From positions 100,667,639-100,731,638 of the forward strand of contig CM075653.1 in NCBI GenBank assembly GCA_037953625.1: DNA of 64,000 nt. Reading direction: 5' to 3'. The notes below the pieces were generated by a model. It did not search any database, had not been told where the DNA came from, and saw only the letters and a list, made by a program, of their open reading frames with translations. The stretch's first letter is position 1, and every line of letters starts with the position of its first letter. This document shows, piece after piece, positions 1-7,994 of this stretch. The DNA comes from Crotalaria pallida. Its lineage: Eukaryota; Streptophyta; Magnoliopsida; Fabales; Fabaceae. The translations under genes and the position numbers were made by a program.

Positions 1-4
1 TCAA

Positions 5-62
5 ATGGCCACCACTATGAGGCTTCTCTCCCTCACCATCTTCTTCGGATTTGTTTTCTACG
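5..62 (+). CDS. Exon 1 of TPD1-like secreted cysteine-rich protein (signal peptide)
   Basis: The ATG at 5 opens 19 codons with a signal-peptide layout: a short N-terminus with one Arg, then a hydrophobic core (MRLLSLTIFFGFVFY). A phase-1 GT donor follows at 63 (G|GTAATA). The continuation is read 7.6 kb downstream at 7653, after an AG acceptor, where the split glycine codon is completed and cysteine-rich sequence begins. A short signal-peptide first exon followed by one cysteine-rich exon fits TPD1-like genes, whose founder is a secreted ligand of the EMS1/EXS receptor kinase in anther tapetum specification. The pairing of the two exons is inferred from phase, strand and content. The promoter lies outside the window. 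Confidence 0.55.
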
Positions 63-164
63 GTAATAATTCTGAATTGCTGATTAATTTTAGTATAGAT
101 TTCACCATACTTTGAATTTTGAATCGTCAACATATGTTATTTAGTACTCCACTATTTTTAAATA

Positions 165-568
165 GAATTAATAGTCACATAAATCCCTGAAAGATACCTG
201 TGGAATCAGTTAGGTCACTCAAAGATTTGTGGAATCTCTTAAATTCCCCAAAGATCAATTTAGTGTCACATTAGTCCCCAATACAATTTTTTCAGGAGGG
301 ATCTGACGGAATCCTACGTAACACGTTAAATGCTTTGTCGACCCCAATGCCATGTGTTGGAATGTTAAAAAGGTGTCATGTTTGGGCTAACAAAGCATTT
401 GTGCCACATAGGATTTCGTTAGGTCCCTCATGGAGGGACTAACATGATGTCCAATTTACCTTTCTGATTCCAAAATGATCTTTAGGAGGTTTAAGAGATT
501 CCACAAATCTTTCAGGGATCTAACTGATTCCACATGTATCTTTCGAGGTCCTATGCGACTATTAACTC
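165..568. mobile_element. Hairpin MITE, Mutator-like (copy 1)
   Basis: The ends are inverted repeats (left GAATTAATAGTCACAT, right reverse complement GAGTTAATAGTCGCAT). They are flanked by a perfect 9-bp duplication TTTTAAATA at 156-164 and 569-577. The whole element folds back on itself (AGGAGGGATCTGACGGAATC against its complement near 410-435). A 9-bp duplication with GA-starting ends fits non-autonomous Mutator-like elements. A second copy lies at 42842-43288. It sits in the intron of the TPD1-like gene and has no coding capacity. Confidence 0.8.
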
Positions 569-988
569 TTTTAAATATAATACTCTTTAGGGATGGCATT
601 AAAACTCACACTCGCATATACCCGCTTAAAACGGTCCCAATTTTTATGGGAAAATCCTTTTCTGATTGGGTTTGGAGAAACTCGAAATTGAAATTCGCTT
701 TAAAAAATGGGGATGGGGCAGATCTGGTATTTTAAGTACCCGTCCCGCCCAGCTCCCAAACCCGTTGTGATATAAACTTTAAATAATTTTCATTATAATT
801 ATAGTTAAATGGTAAAGTCAAACTAACATATTTAGCTAAAATTATGATTTAATTCTTAAGTTTTTAGATATTTTTAAAATTTGACGTTTATTATTATATA
901 TTATTTGAATTATAATATATTTTATATGTGATTTTTGTTTAATACAATAAAATAATTTTAAAAAATAATTGGATGGGTTACGCGCGTA
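569..988. other. Intron sequence, AT-rich with a degenerate repeat
   Basis: No gene is visible. The stretch 595-770 (TACCCGCTTAAAAC, GTACCCGTCCCGCCC) looks like a decayed DNA-transposon repeat of the ACCCG-rich hAT kind, but I cannot define its ends. From about 780 to 970 the sequence is simple AT-rich DNA. At 989 the reading switches abruptly into the middle of a gypsy reverse transcriptase, which marks the truncation or insertion breakpoint. Confidence 0.4.
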
Positions 989-3442
989 TATGGACACTAC
1001 GAGTACATGGTGATGCCATTCGGTTTAACCAATGCTCCCGCCATATTCATGGATTACATGAATAGAGTGTTCCGACCTTATTTGGATTCCTTTGTTGTGG
1101 TGTTTATAGATGATATACTCGTCTATTCAAAGACCCCAGAAGAGCATGCCAATCATTTGAAGATTGTCTTGGAGACTTTGAAGGAAAAGAAATTATATGC
1201 CAAGTTAGCCACGTGTGAATTTTGGCTTGGAAAAGTCAATTTCTTGGGGCATGTGATTTCGAGAGATGGTGTTGCTGTAGACCCAGCTAAAGTAGAAGCG
1301 GTGCTGAAATGGGAGAAGCCTAAGTCTGTTACTGAAGTTAGAAGTTTTCTTGGTCTAGCTGGGTACTATCGGAAGTTCATAGAAAGATTTTCTAAGTTGG
1401 CTCTTCCTTTAACCCGCCTGACTAGGAAGGAGCAACCTTTTGTTTGGAATGAGAAGTGTGAAGTTAGTTTCCAAACTTTAAAAGACAAGTTAACATCGTC
1501 TCCAGTGTTAACTCTGCCCGATCCCCAGAAAAATTTTGATGTTTACTGTGATGCATCAAAACAAGGTCTAGGTTGTGTTCTGATGCAAGAAGGAAGAGTT
1601 ATTGCTTATGCGTCACGACAGTTGAAGGTGCATGAGGAGAATTATCCTACTCATGATTTGGAGTTGGCTGCTATTGTCTTTGCTTTAAAAATATGGAGGC
1701 ATTACCTGTATGGTAATACGTTCCAAGTATTCAGTGATCATAAAAGTCTAAAGTATCTCTTTGACCAAAAGGAACTGAATATGAGGCAACGTAGGTGGAT
1801 GGAATTCTTAAAGGATTACAACTTTGAATTACATTACCACCCCGGCAAAGCCAATATCGTAGCTGATGCGTTGAGTAGAAAGACTTTGCATATGAGATTG
1901 ATGATGATAAAAGAAGCTGAATTGATTGAAGAATTCCGAAACTTGAATTTGGCAGTTCAGTTCAAACCAAATTGCATCAAATTAGGAATATTACAAATCA
2001 CAAATGAGTTTGTGGGTCAAGTCCGAAACCTGCAACAAGTGGATGAAGAGCTCCTAGAGAAGAAAAGACTAGGGATAGAAGGAGTGGAACCAGATTTCCA
2101 ATTAGGATTGGATGGCATTTTGAGATTCAAGGATCGAATCTGCATTCCGTCAAATCAAGAACTAAGGAAAGCTGTATTAGAGGAAGCCCACAAAAGCAAG
2201 CTGAGTATGCATCCTGGATCAACTAAGATGTACCAAGACCTGAAGAAGATGTTTTGGTGGTCCGGATTGAAGAAAGACGTTGCGTCTTATGTTGCGTCTT
2301 GCCTTGTTTGCCAAAAGGCGAAGATTGAACATAAGAAGCCCGGAGGAGAATTACAACCTTTGAGCATACCAGAATGGAAATGGGATGGAATAGCCATGGA
2401 TTTTGTAAGTGGTTTTCCAAGAACAAGAGAAAGTTTCGATGCGATTTGGGTCGTGGTTGATCGCTTAACGAAGTCAGCTCATTTCATTCCCATCAACATG
2501 CAATATCCGTTGGAGAAGCTTGCAAGATTGTACATCAAGGAAATCTTCAGATTGCATGGTATTCCCTCAAGTATCATATCGGATCGTGATCCCCGTTTCG
2601 TATCTCGCTTCTGGCAGAGTTTGCATCGAGCGTTAGGAACGCAGTTAAGAATGAGTTCGGCTTATCACCCGCAAACGGATGGTCAATCGGAGAGAACGAT
2701 TCAATCTCTGGAAGATTTGCTTCGTGCTTGCGTTTTAGAGTATCAAGAAAGTTGGGATCGTTTGTTGCCGCTTGTGGAGTTCACCTACAACAATAGTTAC
2801 CACACAAGCATTGATATGGCTCCGTTCGAAGCCCTCTATGGAAGGAAATGTAGAACCCCACTATGTTGGTTCCAAGTGGGGGAGAACGCTATCATTGGAC
2901 CTGAGTTAGTTCATGAAACAACCGAGAAGATTAAGGTTATCCAAGAAAAGATAAAGATTGCACAGAGTCGTCAGAAGAGCTATGCCGATCAGCGTAGAAC
3001 CAAGCTCGAATTTCAAGAAGGAGATCATGTATTTCTGCAAATAGTGCCAACAACTGGTATCGGGAGAGTGATGAAGCCGAGGAAACTGACACCAAAGTTT
3101 ATTGGCCCTTATCAGATCCTAAAACGAGTCGGTCCCGTCGCTTATCAGATCGTGTTACCACCTTCTTTAGCTAATCTCCATGATGTATTCCACGTCTCTC
3201 AGCTTCACAAATTTATTCAAGACCCATCTTCAATTATCCAGTTGCAGCCAGACGAAATACCTTTAAAGGAGAATCTGACATTTGAAGTCGGACCAGTACG
3301 AATTGAAGATCGTCAAATCAGAAAGCTGCGAGGAAAAGAGATTCCTTTAGTGCGAGTTCTTTGGAATCAAAAAGGAGTGTCAGAATCAACATGGGAATTA
3401 GAATCTAAGATAAGAGAAGAGTACCCACATTTGTTTATTTAA
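989..3442 (+). CDS. Ty3/gypsy pol fragment (RT, RNase H, integrase, chromodomain-like tail)
   Basis: This is one open frame of about 815 codons (first internal Met at 1007) that enters pol in the RT palm at YGHYEYMVMPFGLTNAPA. Order: RT with the FIDDIL active site (about residues 32-40 of the Met-start ORF), RNase H (DVYCDASKQGLGC, then HDLELAA and FSDHKSL), the integrase zinc finger (EEAHKSKLSMHPG, CLVCQKAK), and the integrase core with Asp in AMDFVSG, Asp in SDRDPRF and Glu in SERTIQ. The GPYQILKRVG and LHDVFHVSQLHKF blocks and a chromodomain-like end (VRVLWNQKG..ESTWE) follow, as in Tekay/Del-type chromoviruses. Gag, protease and the RT N-terminus are missing, so the copy is 5' truncated. 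The remaining frame has no stops. It ends 28 bp before the polypurine tract of its LTR. Confidence 0.93.
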   Translation, partial: YGHYEYMVMPFGLTNAPAIFMDYMNRVFRPYLDSFVVVFIDDILVYSKTPEEHANHLKIVLETLKEKKLYAKLATCEFWLGKVNFLGHVISRDGVAVDPAKVEAVLKWEKPKSVTEVRSFLGLAGYYRKFIERFSKLALPLTRLTRKEQPFVWNEKCEVSFQTLKDKLTSSPVLTLPDPQKNFDVYCDASKQGLGCVLMQEGRVIAYASRQLKVHEENYPTHDLELAAIVFALKIWRHYLYGNTFQVFSDHKSLKYLFDQKELNMRQRRWMEFLKDYNFELHYHPGKANIVADALSRKTLHMRLMMIKEAELIEEFRNLNLAVQFKPNCIKLGILQITNEFVGQVRNLQQVDEELLEKKRLGIEGVEPDFQLGLDGILRFKDRICIPSNQELRKAVLEEAHKSKLSMHPGSTKMYQDLKKMFWWSGLKKDVASYVASCLVCQKAKIEHKKPGGELQPLSIPEWKWDGIAMDFVSGFPRTRESFDAIWVVVDRLTKSAHFIPINMQYPLEKLARLYIKEIFRLHGIPSSIISDRDPRFVSRFWQSLHRALGTQLRMSSAYHPQTDGQSERTIQSLEDLLRACVLEYQESWDRLLPLVEFTYNNSYHTSIDMAPFEALYGRKCRTPLCWFQVGENAIIGPELVHETTEKIKVIQEKIKIAQSRQKSYADQRRTKLEFQEGDHVFLQIVPTTGIGRVMKPRKLTPKFIGPYQILKRVGPVAYQIVLPPSLANLHDVFHVSQLHKFIQDPSSIIQLQPDEIPLKENLTFEVGPVRIEDRQIRKLRGKEIPLVRVLWNQKGVSESTWELESKIREEYPHLFI

Positions 3443-3470
3443 TCGGAATTTCGAGGACGAAATTCTATTT

Positions 3471-3483
3471 AAGTGGGGGAGGA
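3471..3483 (+). other. Polypurine tract of gypsy element A
   Basis: AAGTGGGGGAGGA sits immediately before the TGTAAGATCC that opens LTR A. The position (29 bp after the pol stop) and composition are standard for plus-strand priming. Confidence 0.85.
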
Positions 3484-3573
3484 TGTAAGATCCTATATTT
3501 TAAATGTATGAAATGAAAGTATTTTATCAATATTAGTATCATTAAAATAGTCAATTTTTCCTATTTTAGCAAA

Positions 3574-3676
3574 AACACTCGAGTATTTTAGGAAAAACTC
3601 GAGTATTTTAAGTAGCTGTTTGGAAATTTGAATTTTTAAATAAAAACTCGAGTATTTGGGAAAAAACTCGAGTATT
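3574..3676. promoter_or_regulatory. Upstream CTCGAG palindrome pairs of LTR A
   Basis: Four CTCGAG palindromes lie in the context AAACTCGAGTATTT, with dyads at 3580.5, 3600.5, 3649.5 and 3669.5. They form two pairs, each exactly 20 bp centre to centre. The cluster is about 120 bp upstream of the TATA box. A regulatory role is inferred from position and spacing. Confidence 0.7.
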
Positions 3677-3793
3677 TCGTGCAGACCTGAAAGTGTATAA
3701 GTCGGTTTTCATTTAATTTTCGCACCAAAACGCGGTTTCTTGAAATGACAAGCATAGAGCTGGACTTTACTTCAACCTGAAGTATTCTTAAGC

Positions 3794-3800
3794 TATAAAT
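3794..3800 (+). promoter_or_regulatory. TATA box of LTR A
   Basis: TATAAAT within AGCTATAAATTGGTG is followed by a pyrimidine-rich, AUG-poor leader. It lies downstream of the palindrome cluster, as in LTRs B1, C and E. Confidence 0.6.
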
Positions 3801-4094
3801 TGGTGCTTGGTTGAGGCATCCAACACCTCTAATCACCCAAAACCCGAATTTCAGTTTTTGACTCTCAGTTTTCTAGAGCATACTTTGATCTCTGATTTCT
3901 CCTTCGTTTCTCAATCAAATCCTTCGAAACCAAAACACAACTCAAGGTTCTAGTTCCATCTTTGAATTAGAATCAAGAATCACATCAAATAAGCCCCTGT
4001 AGTTCGAGTTCTAGCTCATCAAAGTTTGAGGTTCAAAGCTGTAAAAACAGAGTAGTTTTCAGCATCAAGTATTCATCTTCATTGAATTCGTTTG

Positions 4095-4320
4095 GTAATC
4101 TCAGGGATCCTTTTTGTGTCAAACTTGTTTCTGATTGAAGTTAGTATACCCTAGTTTGTTAAACTAACTGGTTTCGTTCTTTTTCATGCCAAATCCGTGG
4201 TGAAATCTGTGGCCAAAGTCAGCCTGTTCAACCCCTTTTTCACAAGTCCAGAATTTGGATTTTTGATCCAGCCAAGTTTCTCGTTGTTTAATCTGTTGTT
4301 TAGCTTCTCTAAGGTAAGGG
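4095..4320 (+). promoter_or_regulatory. Two conserved 5' splice sites in the LTR A leader
   Basis: Donor 1 is TTCGTTTG|GTAATC at 4095. Donor 2 is CTAAG|GTAAGGG at 4314, followed 26 nt on by GCTAGAATGA. The same two sites recur at 12034/12262 (E), 44894/45126 (B2) and 40961/about 40727 (B1, minus). The second also recurs near 53519 (C). Conservation across diverged LTRs suggests that a leader intron is really spliced. The matching acceptor lies at 5905-5906. Confidence 0.55.
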
Positions 4321-4720
4321 AGGAGTTATCTAATTGCTAGAATGAGTAATCTCAAGCTAGAAATGTAGGAACCTCACATGGTTCATCAAGGGATGAAGTT
4401 GGAATTGGGGATATGACATGGAGGTCATAAACCCAAGGTTTTATGAGTCAAATAAGTTTAAATGAACCTAATGATGCTCACTGGATTGATTTTCGAAGAT
4501 AAAACCAAGTGGAAATAAATTTCATATCTTGAAATGGTTATTTTTCAAGTTTGCATAGATTCTGTGATTTGATGGTGATTTATGTTAATATGTACTTGTT
4601 TATGTGTACTAACATGTTCCTTATATGTGTTTATGCCTCTGTTTTGCATAAGAATGGAAAAACAATCCATGGAATTCGAATTGGTGCTTAAAATGCAGAA
4701 ACTGGTGCTGTTGTAGTAAA

Positions 4721-4856
4721 AACACTCGAGTCTTTTGAGAAATACTCGAGTATTCTGGAAAAATGAGGAACAACTCGAGTCTTTCTTCAAGAACTTCAAG
4801 TATTCTGGAAAAAAATGAAGAACAACTCGAGTATTTATAAAATACTCGAGTATTTT
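4721..4856. promoter_or_regulatory. Second CTCGAG palindrome cluster of LTR A
   Basis: Intact dyads lie at 4727.5, 4747.5, 4776.5, 4828.5 and 4847.5, with a decayed one at about 4797.5. Pair spacings are 20, 21 and 19 bp. The longest is the 18-bp perfect palindrome AAAATACTCGAGTATTTT. The cluster lies about 410 bp downstream of donor 2, inside the proposed leader intron, and uses the same core as the upstream cluster. Confidence 0.7.
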
Positions 4857-4925
4857 GATTAAAACTGAAGAAAACACTTATTTTTCTTAAGAATATTGAA
4901 TACCTAATTCTTATACGTTTTTCCA

Positions 4926-5205
4926 TTGGTCGATTATTATCCTGGAGGAGTCCTACTGGAATTCTATTCAGTGGTTGACGTATTCGGACAGGAGTCCCAA
5001 TGGATAAATGTATAAGTTTACTTGATTCTCATTGGTTGATTTTTATCCTGGATGAGTCCTACTGGAATTTTATTCAGTGGTTGACATATTCGGACAGGAT
5101 GTCCCAATGGAAGTGCGTACACCCATTTGGTTGATTATTTTCCCATGTCCCAGTGGAAGTCTTTACCCACTTGGTTGATATTTTGGGAGTCCTAGATGGG
5201 GTCGT
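4926..5205 (+). repeat. Degenerate leader repeats (TTGGTTGAT..GGAGTCC) in LTR A
   Basis: About three degenerate units each contain TTGGTTGAT, a block like CCTGGAGGAGTCCTACTGG, and AGTCCCAATGG. The same blocks in the same order occur in LTR E at about 12855-13045. Shared structure in an untranslated leader hints at an RNA-level role, but this is not shown. Confidence 0.6.
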
Positions 5206-5448
5206 TGCAGTAATTAATAATAAAATGATTAACTCCTATTGCATAAAACCCATCACAAAGTGGCTGGGCCGCTGATGGAATTTTCAGTAAGCACTAGCAC
5301 CAGTTAATGCTAAAAGAAAAGATGAAATTGTGATTAAGAAGGATTATGAACTTTGGGTCTCTATATTGGAGACATGATGTTCAAGGATGTGATTTAAAAG
5401 AAAGAAAGAAGATGAAAAGTTTGTGTGGAATTATCATGCATGGAGAAG

Positions 5449-5642
5449 AAGTTGCTCCGATCTAGATTTGGAACATCGGTGTATGTTAAATCAGAATATC
5501 CCTAGCACAAGGATGCTAGGAAGACCGATTTCCCAAATCGATCATGGAGTTGCTCCGATCTAGATTCGGAACTTCGGTAAAGTTAAATCAGAATATCCCT
5601 AGCACAAGGATGCTAGGAAGACCGAGTTCCCAATCGATCGTG
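5449..5642 (+). repeat. Tandem duplication of about 97 bp in LTR A
   Basis: Two adjacent copies run from GAAGTTGCTCCGATCTAGAT or GGAGTTGCTCCGATCTAGAT to CCCAATCGATCRTG. They are nearly identical (for example ATCCCTAGCACAAGGATGC in both). The copy is local to this LTR. Confidence 0.75.
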
Positions 5643-5880
5643 AAGCTTGAATATGAATCGCTCCGGTTTGATGACCATAGGATTGAGAATATCCCGAGAT
5701 TGAGATACTCGGATGCCAAACCGTGTAGCATGAATGAGGAGTAGGCATGCATCATAACACTAATCGAGATATTATAAAAGACAGTTTGAGCATATACATA
5801 TGCATTTATTATTGCTATATGATAACATGTGTTTGTTATTTCTAGCCACTGTTATACTCATTTGTTATTGCTTTTAGCTA

Positions 5881-5906
5881 TGACTCACTCCCAGTCCCTT
5901 GTGTAG
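5881..5906 (+). promoter_or_regulatory. Conserved branch-point/3' splice site before the LTR A ORF
   Basis: GACTCACTCCC supplies a CTCAC branch-like site, then a pyrimidine tract and GTGTAG|GTGATG. The same module precedes the equivalent position in LTRs B1, B2, C, E, F and G. Confidence 0.55.
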
Positions 5907-5909
5907 GTG

Positions 5910-6395
5910 ATGGCGAGAAACATGTTCTGCGTGGAGATGAGGCCGCTCCCTAATGGGGAGTGGAATTTTGAGGACCATAGGGCTACATATGAGGGGGATG
6001 TGGAAGTTATTTTTCGCCATCCTAATCCATATTCCCGTATGCGTCCGCTTAGATCGAGAATTCCAATGGTTTACGTCATGCACATTCCGCCAAATTTTGT
6101 TATGAGAAATGGAACCCCTCCACCACCACCAAGACGTTTTCCGAGACGCACTATCCCACCGAGTCCAGCACTCTCCTCAGAAAGAATCATCCTAGAGGTT
6201 CCTGCTTGTCCTAGTCCTTCTCCTCGAGTTCGATCCCGAACTCCGATATACGTGCCTGACGATTCGGCACAAGAAGAGGAGGAAGAGGAAGAGGAGGATC
6301 CAATCGAGGATGAGGATCCGGTGGGTAATGCGAATCAGATGGTGGATGATTTAATGGACAACTCGACTGGAAGTCAGTGGGGAACTGACGACTAA
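5910..6395 (+). CDS. LTR-encoded conserved ORF (LTR A copy), function unknown
   Basis: 161 codons from the ATG at 5910 (an in-frame GTG precedes it at 5907, directly after the putative splice acceptor). The N-terminal ~65 residues form a conserved block: VEMRPLPNGEW, FEDHRATYEGDVEV, RHPNP, RIPMVY, IPPNF. A proline-rich linker (PPPPPRR) and Ser/Pro-rich middle follow. The C-terminus is strongly acidic (a run of eight Glu) and ends STGSQWG. The same block order is seen in LTRs B1, B2 and G, whose DNA has diverged, so the protein appears to have been under selection. There is no signal peptide, membrane segment or zinc finger. It lies inside the LTR, so a complete element would carry it twice. 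I do not recognise the family. A regulatory or RNA/protein-binding accessory role is only a guess. Confidence 0.7.
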   Translation: MARNMFCVEMRPLPNGEWNFEDHRATYEGDVEVIFRHPNPYSRMRPLRSRIPMVYVMHIPPNFVMRNGTPPPPPRRFPRRTIPPSPALSSERIILEVPACPSPSPRVRSRTPIYVPDDSAQEEEEEEEEDPIEDEDPVGNANQMVDDLMDNSTGSQWGTDD

Positions 6396-6777
6396 GTTAA
6401 GTTGTGGGGTGGAATGTGACTGATATAACCCATCAGGTTTTCTCTTATCTATGTTATGTTATATTTTGAGTCATGAACCATATGCTCTAGGTTATTATGA
6501 ATTTTGTTGTAATATATGTAAGATAATGTAATGGCCTAGAGTGTTGAATTAAGTAATTATGCATTTTGTTTAATGAAGAATGTAGTATGTAACCTTTTCA
6601 ATATGAATGAAATATGATGTTACATCACTTGTCGTCATGACTCGATGTTTATATAATTCCGCAAGATTTGATAATGGATGATGACTGACTTTTAGTTTCA
6701 AAGAAAAGAAAAAAAAATGGTCGTAATTTTTTTGAATACAAATATTTAACTTTGGAATTAAAAGTTGGGTCGTCACA

Positions 6778-7141
6778 CCTACTATGCAGTATTTCGAATG
6801 ATCATGTGTATGCTTATTAAAGAAGTTGATTAATATTATTAATGTCATTAAAATTGATAATATTTAATATACTTTTTAATATTACTCGTATAATTATTAT
6901 TGACACTCTTTTTAAAAATATAAAATAAATATGTGTATTTGCATAAAAGAAGTAATTAATATTATTAAAAATTGGATCAAATCTTTATAAAAAAAAAAAA
7001 GAAAAAATTCAAAACACTTCTATTATCTAATGCTTATATTTAAGATTTAGAGATTTGGGGAGAAGCTGTACTACTATCTCTATTGAAGTTTCTAATAGTG
7101 TTTATAATTTATTTCTTGTTGTGTCAAAAATAAGTAAATAA
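6778..7141. other. AT-rich intron sequence, no gene seen
   Basis: Flank to the right of LTR A, still inside the TPD1-like intron. I see only simple AT-rich DNA with short A and T runs. Confidence 0.5.
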
Positions 7142-7303
7142 ACCAACGAGCTGTTGGTGTAGTGGTGCCAGGGGCTGCACTTGGTAAGGCGAACCACGAT
7201 TAAATCCCCTGCAACAACATTGGGAGAGAAATAAACCTTAACTCCGGGACCCCCTTCGAACTGGGTTAGTCGGACCAGTAGACCGGATACCAGGGTGCAA
7301 ACC
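7142..7303 (+). mobile_element. SINE (tRNA-derived)
   Basis: An A-box-like TGGTGTAGTGGTGCC near the start is followed by a degenerate B box (ACGATTAAATCCCC) about 35 bp on, as in tRNA-derived pol III promoters. The body is flanked by near-identical direct repeats (AAAATAAGTAAATAAA and AAATATAAGTAAATAAA). It lies in the last part of the TPD1-like intron. Confidence 0.6.
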
Positions 7304-7652
7304 AAAAATATAAGTAAATAAAAACATTTTTATTAGTGATCTCAAATATAAATAAAATTTAACTAATTTTTTATTTTTAATACAATTATTTCTAAAATAT
7401 CTCAATAAAATAATTGTATCATTTAATTTTTGTTTCATTCATAATGCATGTTTCTTAAAATAGTTTATTTTATTCACGAATTCTAGAAAATTAAATGCAC
7501 TGAACTAATTTCATTAATAAGTGTAACGTTATTTCTCACTAATTTCATTAATAAGTGTAACGTTATTTTTTATTTTTTCTTATATTTGAGACGAAAAAAA
7601 TGTAATTTAAACTAAGTAACCTGTGATATGTTACATATTGAATTGAATGCAG

Positions 7653-7994
7653 GTTATGCAGCAAAAGGAAAGTGCTCTTTCAAAAACATGATTATTAATT
7701 AAACAAAAGGAAACAAGCGAGTACGCACATGGTTATCTCCAAAGTATTGTTAACATAACCAACAACTGTGCTTGTTATCAGTCGGAGGTGAAGCTAAATT
7801 GCACGGGATTTCAAACATATTATTATGATGACCCTTCAATCTTTAGTGTTTCTGGTGATGAATGTCTTCTCAAAAGTGGCAAACCTATTCATCCCTACGA
7901 AACATTGACGTTTCAGCAGAACGATTTTAATTTGGTGCCGTATAGATACGGCATCACCGGTGGAGACATACTATTTACCTGTTGCTATAGGTAA
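7653..7994 (+). pseudogene. Exon 2 of TPD1-like protein, probably frameshifted
   Basis: After the acceptor AATGCAG (ends 7652) the frame from exon 1 reads YAAKGKCSFKNMIIN and then meets TAA at 7700-7702. The next frame is open from 7692 to the TAA at 7992. It holds the family-like core: VNITNNCACYQ, VKLNCTGFQ, VSGDECLL, GKPIHPY and a C-terminal Cys pair. The cysteine spacing and the order (NCxC, LNCxGF, GDxCLL, GxPI) match TPD1-like proteins. Joining signal peptide to cysteine core therefore needs one frameshift within 7692-7700. Either this is a recent pseudogene, or there is a sequencing error, or an unrecognised splice is used. The family would normally act as an extracellular ligand. The very large, transposon-filled intron may itself impair expression. 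Confidence 0.6.

Larger units (their letters stand above)
3484..6777 (+). mobile_element. LTR A (3' LTR of truncated gypsy element, 3.3 kb)
   Basis: It starts TGTAAGATCC after the polypurine tract and ends GGGTCGTCACA, matching the GGGTCGTTACA end of LTR E. Layout in order: paired CTCGAG palindromes at 3574-3676, a TATA box at 3794, leader, 5' splice sites at 4095 and 4314, a second CTCGAG cluster at 4721-4856, leader repeats at 4926-5205, a 97-bp tandem duplication at 5449-5642, a branch-point/acceptor at 5881-5906, a conserved ORF at 5910-6395, and an AT-rich tail. Parts of the leader are clearly homologous to LTR E. No 5' LTR partner is in the window. Confidence 0.85.

Noticed and set aside
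2223..2426. Minus-strand ORF inside the integrase of element A
   Set aside because: Antisense shadow of a well-supported pol frame.
4545..4926. Minus-strand ORFs rich in NTRVF repeats
   Set aside because: The repeats are translations of the CTCGAGTATTT palindromes. The DNA pattern explains them fully.
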